Positions 43,899-56,985 are shown, counted from the stretch's first letter. The stretch is 64,000 nt of DNA from Doryteuthis pealeii (GCA_023376005.1 CM042138.1:98074266-98138265), one strand, 5' to 3'. Notes: generated from the letters alone by a model not told the origin. A program made the numbers and translations.

Positions 43899-45259
43899 CT
43901 ATTGCTTTCTAATCTTTAAATGATCGATGAGTGTGAAGAAGCAATTCCGGATCCGTTTACAAAATACGAAATAGTACACAGGGTAAATTGGTCCATTCAC
44001 ATAAAATAAAACCTGACTGATTATCATCATTATGAGGCGTTTGGAATGATCTGAAAATGTATGAATTAAAAATCCGGGCACATTACAAAGAAAAAACAGT
44101 AAGGAAAGCACTAGAAAGACAAGTAGCATCAAAAAACTATTCCTTGTGGTTGCTCGTAGGCTCAGTTGGTCATCACGTTGAAAAAAACGCTTCCTTATGG
44201 CTTGAGTCCATTGTTGGTCGGCATCATTTTGATACTTGATTCATTAGTGATATCTGTGAATCTAACATTTTCCCTTTCCGGATCGCTTATCCAGATTGAC
44301 CTTTCTGGATTTACTTCCGGCTTGGATGACCTTTCCAGACGGGATGCCTTGATCGGATTTTCAAGAGCAAACACCCCATCGCTAACCAGTGAGTTTTCTT
44401 TTAGGCTGTAGTGTACAATGGATGATTCCTGGGCTAAACTAGAACTGGAATACAGTTCTTGGGTCGATACCATAAAGATATATTTACTCAGAAATTCGAC
44501 AGAATTCGCTTGTTGGCAACGGTCCGTAGGATTTGTCATGTGACTATCCACCACGTTAAAAGGTGTGACTTTACATTTTGGCGGGAATTTAATGTTATTC
44601 AAGGCTTTAAATGTTCGGTAATATGACAAGACAATAATGGCAAAACCTGAGAGAAAGACTAATAAATAAAGTGATAGTACGATGAATTGATCTGCTGTAA
44701 GGTTTAAGTTAATCACTGCGTTACTTTTATCTAAACAAAATAACAAGATTAAATATGTGAGTTTGGTTTCTTTGAAAGCCCAGATCAGCAAACAACTTAA
44801 ACTCATCGACACAACCCAACAAGCTGATACCGACTGAATTATAATCCTCATCTTCATCTTTTGAGAAAGGCATTGTTGCTTGAGTGTCCAGTAACGGTAG
44901 AAACCTATGGAAACGAACGTCCCCCAATATTGGAGAAAAGAGTTTGAGTTAATGAACAGCTGCAGTTTGTACAAATTCAAGAGCATCTTGGAGCATCTTA
45001 GAGGAGGGACAGTCGTCACGTAAATGATGGAGACTGTCATGCAAATGCACAGGGTGAAGTTGTTGATGCTAATGTTGAGCAAGTAATTATTTGGTGGTGT
45101 CCGCAGGGACGAGAAACGGCGCAGGATGATCAGAAGAAATGAGTTTGTGATAATTGTTATAAGTAGCACAAGACTTAAAAATAATTTTGTCAGCAGGGTC
45201 ATGTGAGGAGACAAATGAATGCAGCAAAGTGAACTGTTGGCAAAAGACGTTTGATTCAT
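43899..45259 (-). pseudogene. Class A (rhodopsin-like) GPCR, orphan, one frameshift
   Basis: Minus-strand frame from the Met at 45259: N-glycosylation sites (NQT, NSS); TM1 with ITNSFLL; TM2 with ISINNFTL, where the usual Asp is Asn; Cys before TM3; TM3 end GFYRYW in place of DRY; TM4 with CW; a Cys in ECL2; TM5; then a long (about 130-residue) Ser/Glu-rich third loop. This frame stops at 44195. One base out of frame the protein resumes as IRKRFFQRDD, then TM6 (LLFFLCNVPGF), TM7 (ISQVLFYVNGPIYPVYYF, an NPxxY variant), helix 8 (CKRIRNCF) and a stop at 43899. The seven helices are all present across the two frames, about 453 codons and intronless. The break sits in CTCAAGCCATAAGG; it may be a real loss or a missing base in the assembly. 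The ligand class is not recognisable. Confidence 0.8.
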
Positions 45260-46566
45260 TTCTAATTTTGTCTCTGGATTTTTTTATTTTTATACTGCAA
45301 CCAGTATTTAGCCACATACAACTTGTTTTATAGTTGGAATGCCACAAAGTAACAGCATCAAGGAGAGAATGACATGGTATATTTTTCACAAGCATTTAAT
45401 AAAAATTGAGGATAATGGTGGAATTTTCTCTTTTTATTGACTTAACATATAGTATGGAATAAGGCCAAGGGAAATGTGGTGGGTAGGAAGATTGTGTTAT
45501 GTAAAGTGATTATGTACCTTGAAAATTAGTATTTGAAACCTTTTTTGTTTGGAGGGGGGGGGTCTTGGTCTTAAATACCCAATTTTTAAAAATATCTATT
45601 CTGCCCTTCTTAGTGTGATACCAGATTAGATGGGATGTCAAAAGATTGTATTATATCAATCATCCAAAGGGGAAAGATCTACTTGCCTAAAAAATCAGCA
45701 TTCCAAATTGTTTTTGTTTTTTTGTTCCTTGAGAATCAATGCATATTGAACAATGGTTGATTATGTCTAGTTTTTCTGCAAATAGAAAATAAAAAACAAC
45801 AGACATACAATCAAGTGGAAAAAAGAAAAGAAAAAAGAAAGAAAGAAAGAAAGATTAAATAAACAGAATAGGCAATAAAACAAAGGTAATAGGACCTACC
45901 CCACCCCCCAAAGGATGGGTCAAAGCAATGACCCAATCACTACAAAGAGGTAACATAAAGTACACACACACACAACACACAAAGAATTTGGAAGAATACT
46001 AAATACATTAAAGAAACATACAAACAAGTACAAAATACAAAGAGAATGGATTGATACAAGCAGCCGTGAGCATCCCTTTATAGGACTCTGAACTTTTAGA
46101 ACTCTTCTGATGAAGGGATTTTTCATCCCAAAATATTAAGAAAACAATAAATCACAGGTAAATGAACAATGTTAATTACCTCATCTTTCTATACACTTGC
46201 ATTGTGATAGCCTTCAAAACCAACCCCCAAACCCCAAACCAATATACAGACAATGCTTCAAGCAAATTATAAAACTAAAAAAAAAAAAAAACTTTTTTTA
46301 AATGAGAGACGCTCTATAAGTAATTTCTCCAATTTATTTCTGCTGAAACTGGGTATAACTTAAAACTACAATCGGTAATGAGGCTCCTATACTGAAGCTT
46401 TGGGGGAGAGTTGAGTCATTGCCATTACTCCCAGATCCACTTTGACCCGGAGTGGTAGTACCTGTTAGGGTACCATTAATGAGTCAAATAGATTATTTGA
46501 GATAACTAAGTGTTTACCTGTTTATAATGATAGTGAAGATATATTTTTTACCATGTATAATAAAAA

Positions 46567-47090
46567 GTAAGTAAGTAAAGTAGGCGGAGTGGCCTATTAT
46601 TGGTATCGGCCAGACAGCCAGGGAGTCTGTCTCCTTTTCACTAGCACTGGACCAGGGAGATTATTTTATGCATCTGAGGTAGAGTGCCACAGCTACCTTC
46701 AGTTCCCCACTTTACCACACAGAAGCTGTGCTACTCATACACTGAGTGGGCGAGTGCTGGTATCGAACTTGGAAACTTGTGGTTTAGGAGCTTTCTCGAA
46801 CTCACGAACCTTCTTTTTGAACTTGGGAACCTTCTTGTCGTAATCGGGAGTCATCATGGAACTTTGATTCAATCACGGGAGTATACTATTCTTATTCCGC
46901 TAACCATAGCTGGGTACTAGTGTTAAGCTGTGTTAATTATTATTATGTTACTGTTGCCCTTGACCAGAATTGAACCTGCAGCCTAGAGATAAATGTTCCA
47001 ACAAGAAATACCTGAAGAAGGCCAGAGGGCACATCGGCCGAAACGTTGTACAGATAACAATAAAGATGGCGACAATAGTCCGAATACAAA
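46567..47090. repeat. SINE-D (minus) joined to family E (plus)
   Basis: 46567-46785 is SINE-D with a truncated tRNA head. It changes at CTTGTGGTTTAGG to family E, which runs to GATGGCGACAATAGTCCGAA. An M1 left-arm piece lies just before (46380-46500). The upstream stretch 45400-46380 has GAAA (45833-45855) and CA repeats but no genes. Confidence 0.7.
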
Positions 47091-47879
47091 TTATCAACCC
47101 TCACCTCAAAAATTCAGAGAAACTGTTGTTTTTCCTTTGAATTCATAAATAATCTTTTGTTTTAATTCATTATTAAACAGTTTTCAAATCATTGTTAAAA
47201 AAAAGTTTTCAAATTTTATTGTTGAAAAAAATAAAATGTTTATTCATTGTTAAAAAAAATCCAGATGAAAAACAAGTTTATTTTCCGAGAAAAGCAGATC
47301 AAAGAGTGCTCTTTTGATCTGCTACTTTTTGGAATTTGGTGCCACATACAGCTGAACTTGTGGTAAATTATAAAACAATGGAAATGCTACTACTAGGACT
47401 TATAGAATACAATCCTATATTTCATACCCAAATAAGGATAAAAACACATTTCTTTTCCCAAACTTACGGAAAAGAAATTAAAACAAACCACATGAACACA
47501 ATCCTTTTTCCAAACTTAAGGAAAAGTGATTAAAAGACATTTTTACATTAATCAAAGTTTGATTGGTCGAATCATGGGGTTGTCTTCTACTACGTCCGGA
47601 CATTTGCACCAAAAAAATTAATTACCATCTGATCCTATTTGGTAATTATAAAAGACAGAAGAAATCAACATATACACAGATCCCATCTCGCTGTCAGATA
47701 GAACATACGATCGACAACAACAAGAAACAGATGTCTGAGCGAAAGACTCACCAACACCAAAACTTCAAAGTCACAGCTTACCACTACCAAAGATCTCGCC
47801 ACAGCAATTAATATACATTTCATCAGGTCGTATTCACAAACTTTAATTTTCCATTTTGTCAATTCTAATTCTGCATACA

Positions 47880-48945
47880 TTAGGGTGGCCCAAAATTAGC
47901 CGAAAATGCGTTTTGGACAAAATGAATTCACCCCCACCCCTATAGAAAATAATTTACCAAAAATCAGGGAATTATCGGATTTTAATTAAATTTTCAGTGT
48001 TTATTTATCAAAGAATGATCTTTATAATGCATTATTTATTTTATTTCAAAACTTTCTCATTTTTTCCAGGTCACTTAATTTTGACCCCCCCCCCTTATTT
48101 TGTTGGAGTTGGTCATTTTCTGTACTAATTCCAGTATAAATAAAGAGATAAAAGACCAAAGTTATGAATGAATAGAAAAAAAAAATTTACGATGGCTTTT
48201 CTATGAGAAAAAAAAGTACCGAAAATCGAAAAATAAAATGTAAAAAAATATAAAAAATAAATTTTAGGAGATTTCTTTTTTACTCATTTCGATAATTATT
48301 TAATTGGCTATTATCTTATAAAAGAAAAAATTATACATCGATATTTTTCTGCTTAAAAAGGGGGGGGGGGGCTAAATTTTCAATAGAGTTTTTCTTCAAA
48401 ACTTATTACTTTTTGTATCTAAAATAAGGTTTGCATTAAATAGATATTTATTTCTAGAATCTAAAAATATAACATTTAAAATTTAACATCAGACTTTTCA
48501 TATTTTAAATGAATTTTATATATTCATTTTTTATAGCAAAAATACTTAATTAAAGTTTTGAAATAAAATAACTGATGCATTATAAAATTCACTAATTGAT
48601 AAATCAATACTGAAAATTTTATTAAAATCGGATAATTCCCTGATTTTTGGTAAATTTTTTTGCAATCGCGAATGTTACATTAAATTTGTTAAAAAGCCAT
48701 TTTAAACCAGCGTCTCAGACCGAAAGCGATAGAAATTGGCCGAAAAAATCGTTTTGAATGTTTTTAAAAAAAATTGTATATGTAATGATATTTTTCTTTT
48801 TTTAATGATGGTCATTATGTTACTACTTATCGTTTTAGACAAAAGTTTGACCTTAAATAATCAATTTGATTAATTTTAATTTGTTTTTAAAACAACAAAT
48901 CTGTCGCGAGCAGACGATTTTGGGGCCACCCTAGCATACATGTTT
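47880..48945. mobile_element. Large fold-back (palindromic) DNA element
   Basis: Its ends are TAGGGTGGCCCAAAATTAG and (inverse of the right end) TAGGGTGGCCCCAAAATCG. Internal arms pair at ACCAAAAATCAGGGAATTAT (47957) and its inverse near 48635-48655, continuing inward over more than 100 bp, including C10 opposite G12. It is AT-rich with no coding capacity. The stretch 47100-47870 has only short, unconvincing frames. Confidence 0.75.
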
Positions 48946-49200
48946 TACATTGTAAACATTACACTCTTCCTATCGAACTTTGACGAATCTGCATACACAT
49001 TTGCATTGTGACATTACACATTTCTTGACGAACTTTTACATTTCACATTTCCATATTTGTTGTTAATTACGAATTTATTCTCCGAATAAAATTTATTTGT
49101 TATTTTATAAATACATGCTTTATTTTTATCATTTCTCCGTATTTTCTGCCTAAACTGTGTCTTATTATTTTATCGCCATTCCTAATATTATTGAACACAT

Positions 49201-49251
49201 CTCATAACCCTCTACAGACTGTACTTAGTACAGTCTGTAGAGGGTTATGAG
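49201..49251. repeat. Perfect palindrome, 25-bp arms, 1-base loop
   Basis: The left arm CTCATAACCCTCTACAGACT plus GTACT (49201-49225) is the exact reverse complement of 49227-49251. A single T separates them. Part of the right arm echoes in the next 30 bases (GAGGTTATTAGTACAGT). Confidence 0.97.
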
Positions 49252-49871
49252 AGGTTATTAGTACAGTGTAATGTACTATAATACTAATACTTACTATTAA
49301 TATCGTCATAATCATCATCTCCGCTATTTATGTTATCGGTTATATTGAACTTTCCCGCTTTAAATTGTGTTCGTTTTTTTTCGTTTTTTTTTTTTTTTCA
49401 TTAGAAAAAAAGGTAAGAAACTTAACCATTAACTTTCAATGAATGTATATAAATAAGAAAATATAATTAATAAAATACAATGCTCTCCCTCAACAAGAAG
49501 TTGTAACATGTAAACCATCGATACAACTTTGTGGGCCCCAACAACCCTACAGTCCATATATATTGTGTAGAAGGCAGAAAGGTAAAAATTGGTGCCATGA
49601 GAAGAACAAACGAGGAAGACAATATCTTCGGCAATATCTTGTATTAGATATATTATGATATTTGATTTTTATGTATTAATGTATGATAAACAGTAAACCC
49701 ATTCTTTTTTTACTTTACGGGAAAGTTCAGTAATAATAATATTATTATCAACGTTTCATTTTTTTCGGTCCTGTCATTAATATTGTCAAATAAATATCTC
49801 AATAAAAGTGCATTTACTGTCTGTGTCAATAACATTGTTCTTATTTATTTACGAACTCTGACCTTTTCATA

Positions 49872-49902
<31 letters not shown>

Positions 49903-50431
49903 CATGTTGTTAGTGCATCGTTTATTAAATGTTTTTTTATTTTTATTTCAGTAAGTCAAAGCAAAGGTTAGTTTATCTTTCAAGAATCTTGAAAGAAAGA
50001 AAGAAAGAAAGAAAATATGTTTTAAAAATAACCCAGCAACCATAAAAGCAAATAAGACGTGGACACTTTCTAGTAAAACACTAAAGGAAAACTTTTTATT
50101 TTAAAAGTAAAAAAAGAAAAGAAAAAGGAAGTGTTGATTTTAACTGGCAAATCGAGCAACACCTATTTATTTTTTTTTTAAAAGGTAAGTATTCTAAAAT
50201 TTATTTATAACCTGTTTCTAACTCTGTGGACAGCTGAGATATTCCCGTGTCCCATGTAATGAATTCTTTTATTTAATTTTATTTTAATTTTTAAAAGGTA
50301 ATTTAAAAATACATTTTTAAAGGATGGGATAGCAAGAGCGAAAGTAACTAAAGTTGACAATTGTCTATTTTATGTACGGTGGGTTTGTAGAGTCATAATA
50401 ATCGTGCGTGCATTAATCAACAATCATGCTT

Positions 50432-50501
50432 GAAATTTTAATTTCCAGAAGTAAAACATTTACTATTAAGTAAATGTTTTACTTCTGGAAATTAAAATTT
50501 C
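50432..50501. repeat. Perfect palindrome, 33-bp arms, 4-base loop
   Basis: The left arm starts GAAATTTTAATTTCCAGAAG (50432-50464) and is the exact reverse complement of 50469-50501; the loop is ATTA. It is unrelated in sequence to 49201-49251. Flanking DNA from 49260 to 52000 is AT-rich with TCATCA and GAAA microsatellites (49870-49900, 49990-50013) and no gene. Confidence 0.97.
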
Positions 50502-52009
50502 ACAGGAAGAACAGAAAAAAAAAGAAGCTCGCTTCAAAACAAAAAAATCGCTAAAAATTTGTAAGTGACTCGTTGAGGTAAATAAATAAATCTCAACACT
50601 TTTCATAACCAAATTTAAAACAAAATTTTATCTTAAAGAAAGTCCAAAGTATTGAAGATTTTTTTTTTAAATGATGAAAACCATAAATATGAAGATTGTT
50701 GTTTTTTAGGCCATCCATATTTTCGTTTCGAGTGTTTTCCTAGAATAAGCCTGCCTCGAAGATTACTAAGAAGAAAGTATTTTTCGTGCTTGTCTTCAAC
50801 ACAAATTATGATAAGGTAATAAAATATGCTTTTTTTATCCCATGAATGAGGTTTTTTAATTAAATAGGTCCTCTGTTTAATTGATTTTTATCCCTTTATT
50901 TGCTGGTTGCTTCCACCTATATTATCACTTTTTCCTTGTATTTTCGACCTTCGTTAAAAAAAAAAAGTACTATATATAAAAAGCAAAACAAAAAAAATGA
51001 TTTTGGTTGGTCGGGTTTTTCCGCATCTCAGTCCTTGAGTTATTTTATACCGAAGACGTTTTATTCATTCTAGTTGGGTTTTCACGTTTTTTTTTAACTC
51101 AACCTACAACCTGATTTTGGTAAGAAGTAAATAAATAGAGAAATGAATAAATAAATAAATAAAGCATATTTTAGAAGTATGTACATTTGTTTGTCTCTGG
51201 CAAACATTTTAAAAATATCTTCCGTCCAAGTCACATGCACTTTTCGTTAAAATAGTTTTCATTTTTTTGAAAATTTTAAATTAAAAAAAATCTTTTTTTT
51301 GTATCTCATTTTATTTTCATTTATCCATCGTATTGTATTCAGTTATTTTGAAAAACAAAATAAATACTTAAAATTAATCAGAATGTTTTCCTTGTGTGAA
51401 AACGCTAGTTTTGTTATAATAAACTATTAACTTAAATGAATTAAACAGAAACTAAACTGCTAAAAAAAAAAAAATAATTAAAAAATAATAATTTTACTCG
51501 TTTAAATTTTCTAAACTAAACCATATTTTTCGTAAAAGTATTCTTTCTTTTAGCGCCCTGTTTTCCCCCTATGTTGGATTGCATAACTTTCACTTTGACA
51601 TTAAAGATATATGAAAATATTTGGCTAAACTTGCAAATCGTTGTCAAGATTAAAACGGAAAATTTCGACGACGATTTGCAACACACCAAAATTTTGAAAT
51701 TAAAATTAATTTTAAAAATCCGATTCAAAATACTTGACTTTTTTTTTGTAAGTCAGGTATCACCAATTTTACCCTGTGAAATTTACCCCCCCCCCTATAT
51801 TTAATACTATGAAACTTGCAAAAAAATTAATATTTTCTTGAAAAATTTTTTCCATTCGAAAGAAAAAACATTAAATAAACTCCTAATGGTTTTTAAAAAA
51901 TTTTTTTCAGCTTACGGAAATAATAAAAATTATGATTGAAAAACAATGTTTTCATTTTCGCACTGTTAAATCAACTGAAATTTAAAGTAGCTAAAAATTA
52001 GTTAATACA

Positions 52010-52310
52010 GTTTTCTCTAGGCTGCAGGTTCAATCCTGGTCAAGGGCAACAGTAACATGGAATAGTAATTAACACAGCTTAACACTTGTACCCAGCTATG
52101 GTTAGTGGAATGAGAACAGTATACCCCTGTGGATTGAATAATGGGTCGGGTTCAAAGTTCTGTGATGGCTCCTGATTACAACAAGAAGTTTCCTGAGTTT
52201 GAAAAGGCTCCAGAGTCCAACAGGAAATACCTGAAAGAGGTTGGAGGGCACATCGGACGAAACATTGTACAAACAACAATAAAGATGAGGACAATAGTCC
52301 GAATAATCCA
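52010..52310 (+). repeat. Dispersed repeat family E copy
   Basis: It contains GCTGCAGGTTCAATCCTGG, AGTTTCCTGAGTTTGAAAAG and the tail GGAGGGCACATCGGACGAAA followed by AACAATAAAGATGAGGAC. Same family as 3478-3746 and 46783-47090. Confidence 0.65.
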
Positions 52311-52807
52311 AAATATTACCCTTCTTTTTTAGGTTTATTTACTAACATATTTTATGGTCTATAATCTGTAAAAGAAAAATATCTAAAAAGTATTTTTGTT
52401 TTCAATCTTTTTCTATTAATTTTATATCTTTTTGTAAATTGTTGTTTAATTCTTTTTCTTTTACAATCATAGACTGAAATATTTCATTTAAAGATTTTAA
52501 AAAAAAAGAAAAGAAAAAAAAGCAATGAATAGTTATTGATTGATATGACAAAAGAATATTTTATAATTGATTTTTATTATTGTGTTTGTTTATTGTACGT
52601 TGAATCTTATGTGCAATACTAACAACAACAACCTGCTGTTTCTTTTGAGTATTAATTGTAAGTGACAGAGACCAGGTATGCTGCTTCTTATCTTTTTTGT
52701 CTTAGAAAAACTAATTAACTAATTGAAAGGGACATTCAACTGAGTTTTTACTCAGACGAAATGTCTGCAATAAATTATAAGAATCTGATCCTTACATTCA
52801 CCTTCCA

Positions 52808-53200
52808 AACAAGGAGGCACATGGTGTAATGGTTACCGTTGTAGGAAATGGACATGGTGAGATAAATTAAAATCTCCTTCCAACTATTAGTAAATAGTTG
52901 GGTGAAACAGGTTCTTAAAGTCCTATACCACCTTATTCCACCCGGCTAGAAGTCACATTCGTTTTAACTAATCAGCCCCAAACAATAGCCTTTGTTTAAA
53001 TTTAATATTAAACATATGTAGAAATCTTTGATTTAAGGGAAATAATAGGTAACTTTAGATGCAAAGGTCATTTTTAGACATTTTTTTATATATCCTTATA
53101 GGAATGCTCTGTACTTAGAAAAATCTCAACAGGATGTTAAGAGTTAACCTTGGTATGGCAACTGGTTGAGGAAAGGAAAACTCTGAATTCAAACTAAAGG
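52808..53200 (+). repeat. SINE-A copy split by about 230 bp
   Basis: The head (CATGGTGTAATGGTTACCGT) breaks at about 52910, and the body resumes near 53140 with TTAACCTTGGTATGGCAACT and AAACTCTGAATTCAAAC. The intervening DNA has no recognised identity. Confidence 0.6.
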
Positions 53201-53943
53201 AGCTCTTTCCTTTTTAGTCAAAACTACTTTAAGTGTTCCTACTTCCCCTCCCCCTCTAAAAAAAAGTAAGTCTCAGTTGTAGAAGAATGATAGTTGGCTG
53301 CATATATTGTTTCCTCATATGTTATAAATACTAGCAAAAAAAAAAAAAAACACCCTCTGAGGTGTAAAAATCAATTTTTTAAAGATATTGCCTGAGGTGG
53401 GGGTGGAGTGTAAAAATTCAATGTCAGAGGGTTTGTATCATAAGTAAACAAAATCATAAAATTTATGAAAGGAGAAAAAAAAAAATTGAAATGAAAATGT
53501 AGTCCTGTCTCCTTCTAATAAAATGTTGCGCACATCAATTAATTATTAATTGAATAATTATTTTGAATATTTTACACAAAATTGTAGGTATTTATTTATT
53601 TGTAGACTTTTTAGTTAACTTCTTGTTACTAAAAAAAAAACAAAAAAAGCGAGAGTAAAAAACAATTTTAAAAATCGCTTATCCAAATTTTGAGTGTATA
53701 TAAAATGGTTGTTTTTATTCTATGTATTAATGATTTTGACTATAAATTAAATACTCATTAATAGACTTATGCAATCATTGTGAATATCATGATGTAAGCT
53801 GTGACGTAGTTTTGGTTACAGACAGTAATACACCCAATCTCCATTATTAATAGAAGTTGTGAACAAATCATGATGAAGTAATAATGAGAATATTTTATTG
53901 CTTGCGCAAAATTAACAGAAAAGAATTCAAACATGACAATATA

Positions 53944-55014
53944 TCTATATATATAAAAGGAAGTTTGGTATGTACGTGTCGACGTATAACTCCAAAACGG
54001 GAAGTCATTCAGATTTGAAATCTTGCATACACATTAATATTCTTCTAACTAAGAAACACACCAAATTTGGTTATTGATTTTTACTGATGAAGGGATATAA
54101 TTAATTAATTAAACAAAAATCAAATGATTTGCAATAATCGTGGCATAGTTGCTGCTGCTAATATAAAAAAAATTCCACTGGCTGCTGTCTGTATAAACAG
54201 TAAAATGGCGCCGCTGCTGGTAATTTGAAGTTAACAAATTTGTGACCTAATTGTTTCACCTCGGAATTTCTCGGTATCACCGGTCTAATCTTAGAAATAT
54301 TTATTTGGTTAGAAAGAAAATAAAATAATCTTTCAAAATTTTACTATGTAATATCTAAATATTAATATATTGATATTCTGATATGTAATATCTAAATATG
54401 TAATTTTAATATGTGGTTTTATCGATTGAATCATTTTTTACATTGAAGTAAATAACAATAATAAATGAAAACATTTAATTAATGATTATTAATAATAACT
54501 TATTGTTTTTATTATCAATACTTTCATTTTAGAATAAAACATATCCATTTTTAATCAGTATTTAATTTTTTCATATGTACAAAATGTTTTAGAAAAAAAG
54601 AGAAAAAAGAAATTGTAATACGAACAATTGTAAGTATTTAATTCTTAGCATTTTATTGTTACATTTTAATACAGTAAAAAAAGATTTGAAATCAACAAGC
54701 AAGGAAGCTTGTTTAAAAAAAATAAAATTGTTTCAAAAATGTAATCAAAAAGAATATCATAATACACTAATTCTTAGCTTTGTTTATCGTTAAATCTTTA
54801 ATAAAGTTTAGGAATGCATTTTTAGAAATAATATCTTAAATGTAAACAAAAAAAAAAACATTTTCTAAAATAAACAAACATTCTATTATAGAAATTCTCG
54901 GTGATTTTTTTAAAAATTTAATAAATCATGTTCCTATTTTCTCCCTTACACCTGTTTTCTCCTCACTCACTCTCTGGTGTTCCTATTTTTTTTTGACCGG
55001 GTACTTTTGCTAGT
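53944..55014 (+). mobile_element. Helentron-like non-autonomous element
   Basis: It starts TCTATATATATAAAAGGAAG then GTCGACGTATAACTCCAAAACGG, a beginning typical of Helitron/Helentron-related elements. It ends GACCGGGTACTTTTGCTAGT. It carries no Rep/helicase. A related end (CCCGGGCAACACTGGG ... GCTAGT) appears at 61757-61795. Confidence 0.5.
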
Positions 55015-55154
55015 ATATATATAAAGGAAGATCTTATTTAGAGGTGTATGAATGGAATGTCCCAATATGAAAAGGAGTCTTTTAGTAGAGAAAATCCTGA
55101 GGTCCTTGATATGTAGCTGGTAGGAAAGGAAAGTGTAAAAACTTATATGTTATT

Positions 55155-56610
55155 ATGTTCATGTTATACAAAGTTGCTAGGATGCAAAGTCCCCTGTCCA
55201 TGGACAGAGAACTCAACGAAGCCCTAAAAAAACTAAAAGGTAGAAAAGCTGCAGGTCTTGACGAAATACCCTCCGAGGTATGGAAGATGAGAAAGTTTGA
55301 TAACATACTGCTTAGGCTATGCAATGCAGTATATAGACAAAACAGAATAGATAAGTGGACGAAAGGCTACATCCTCCCGTTCCCCAAAAAGGGAGACCTC
55401 GGAATCGCTAAGAACTACAGAGGCATAATTACTGATATTGCTGCTAAGATATATAATGCTCTTCTTCTTAATCGTATCTGACCCAAAATCATGACCGGGT
55501 CATAGAAGGAATTTGGGCAAAGAATCTAGAGGCTATTTGTAGATTTCTCCAAGGCATTCGATTCCATACACAGGGAAAATTGAACAAATACTACTAGCAT
55601 ATGGTCTCCCCAAAGAAATGGTTACTGCTATAATGATGCTCTACAAAGACACTAAAGCAATGGTATGCTCACCTGATGGTGACACAGATTTCTTTGACAT
55701 AGCCACTGGAATCCTACAAGGAGATACATTAGCACCATATATATTTATGATATGCCTAGACTATATACTCCAAACATCATTGGATACCATAAAAGAAAAA
55801 GGCTTCACTCTCAAAAAGGCAAGAAGCTGGCGATATCCCGCATAGACTATCACAGATGTAGACTACGCTGATGACCTAGCACTTCTTGCAAATACACTGA
55901 CACAGCATGAGTCACAACTACATAGTATGGAGAAAGCAGCAAAGAACATTAGCCTCTCTGCGAACTCCGATAAAACTGAGTTCATGTGTTTTAAAAAGAA
56001 AGGAGACATCTCCACACTCGACGGTAAACCTCTAAAGCCAGTATAACAATTCACATACCTAGGTAGTAATATCTCATCCACAGAAAGTGATATTAATGCA
56101 CGAATAGAGAAGGCATGGTCAGCTATAAACAGACTATCAGTCATATGGAAATCCGTTCTCACTGACAAATTAAAAGAACAATTCTTCCAAGCTGTGGTTG
56201 TATCAGTGCTGCTGTATGGCTGCACCACTTGGACCCTAACGAGAGGCATGGAGAATAAGCTAGATGGGAGCTGCACAAGAATGCTGCGTGCGATCTTGAA
56301 CAAGTCATGGAAACAGCACCCCACAAGGAAGCAGCTCTACGGCCATCTGTCCCCTATCACACAAATCATTTGAATGAGAGAAACAAGACATGCAGGACAC
56401 TGCTAGAGAAACAAGGACAAACTCATAAGTCACATTCTCCTGTGGACGCCAACACATGGACATGCTAATGTGGGCCACCCAGCGAGGACCTACATTGACC
56501 AGCTCTGTGATGATACTGGATGCTACGCAGAAGACCTCCCTGCGACAATGAATGATAGAGAAGGTTGGCGAGAGATTGTCATGGATATCCATCCTGATTG
56601 CGCGCCATGA
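55155..56610 (+). mobile_element. RTE-like LINE reverse transcriptase remnant
   Basis: Across frames with several stops: ALKKLKGRKAAGLDEIPSEV, ILPFPKKGDLGIAKNYRGI, VDFSKAFDSIHR, GILQGDTLAPYIF, then VDYADDLALLA (catalytic DD) and CFKKKGDISTLDGKPLK. It continues with RARAILNKSWKQHP-like and GCYAEDLPATMNDREGWRE at the 3' end, followed by ATGATGATGATGATG and an (AT)n tract. The endonuclease is missing. It is the longest member of the family seen at 35226, 39660, 43585 and 61848. Confidence 0.87.
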
Positions 56611-56621
56611 TGATGATGATG

Positions 56622-56653
<32 letters not shown>

Positions 56654-56732
56654 GTGTGTGTTGTAGAGTCCACATATGCTTCTTTGTTGGTATATATGAT
56701 GAGTCTAATTTTTTGTGTCTATATTATATATC

Positions 56733-56985
56733 GTAAGTGAGTAAGTAAAGTCGTCGGGGTGGCCTAAAGTCGGTATCAGCCAGTCAGTGAGGGAGTCTAT
56801 CCCCTTTTCAATAGCGCTAGACCAAGAAGATTGTTTTGGCGTATAAAAGTGGTGCGCCACACCTACCATCAGCTCCTTACTTTACCGCACAGATCCCTGT
56901 GCTACTCATACGCTGAGTTGGCGAGAACCGGTATTGAACTAGGTACCTTGTGGTTTCTAGCCGAACGCTCTACCGACTGAGAAAA
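56733..56985 (-). repeat. SINE-D copy
   Basis: The minus-strand head (CAGTCGGTAGAGCGTTCGGC ... GGTACCTAGTTCAATACC) and body ending GACTTTACTTACTCAC. It directly follows the RTE tail microsatellite. Confidence 0.8.
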
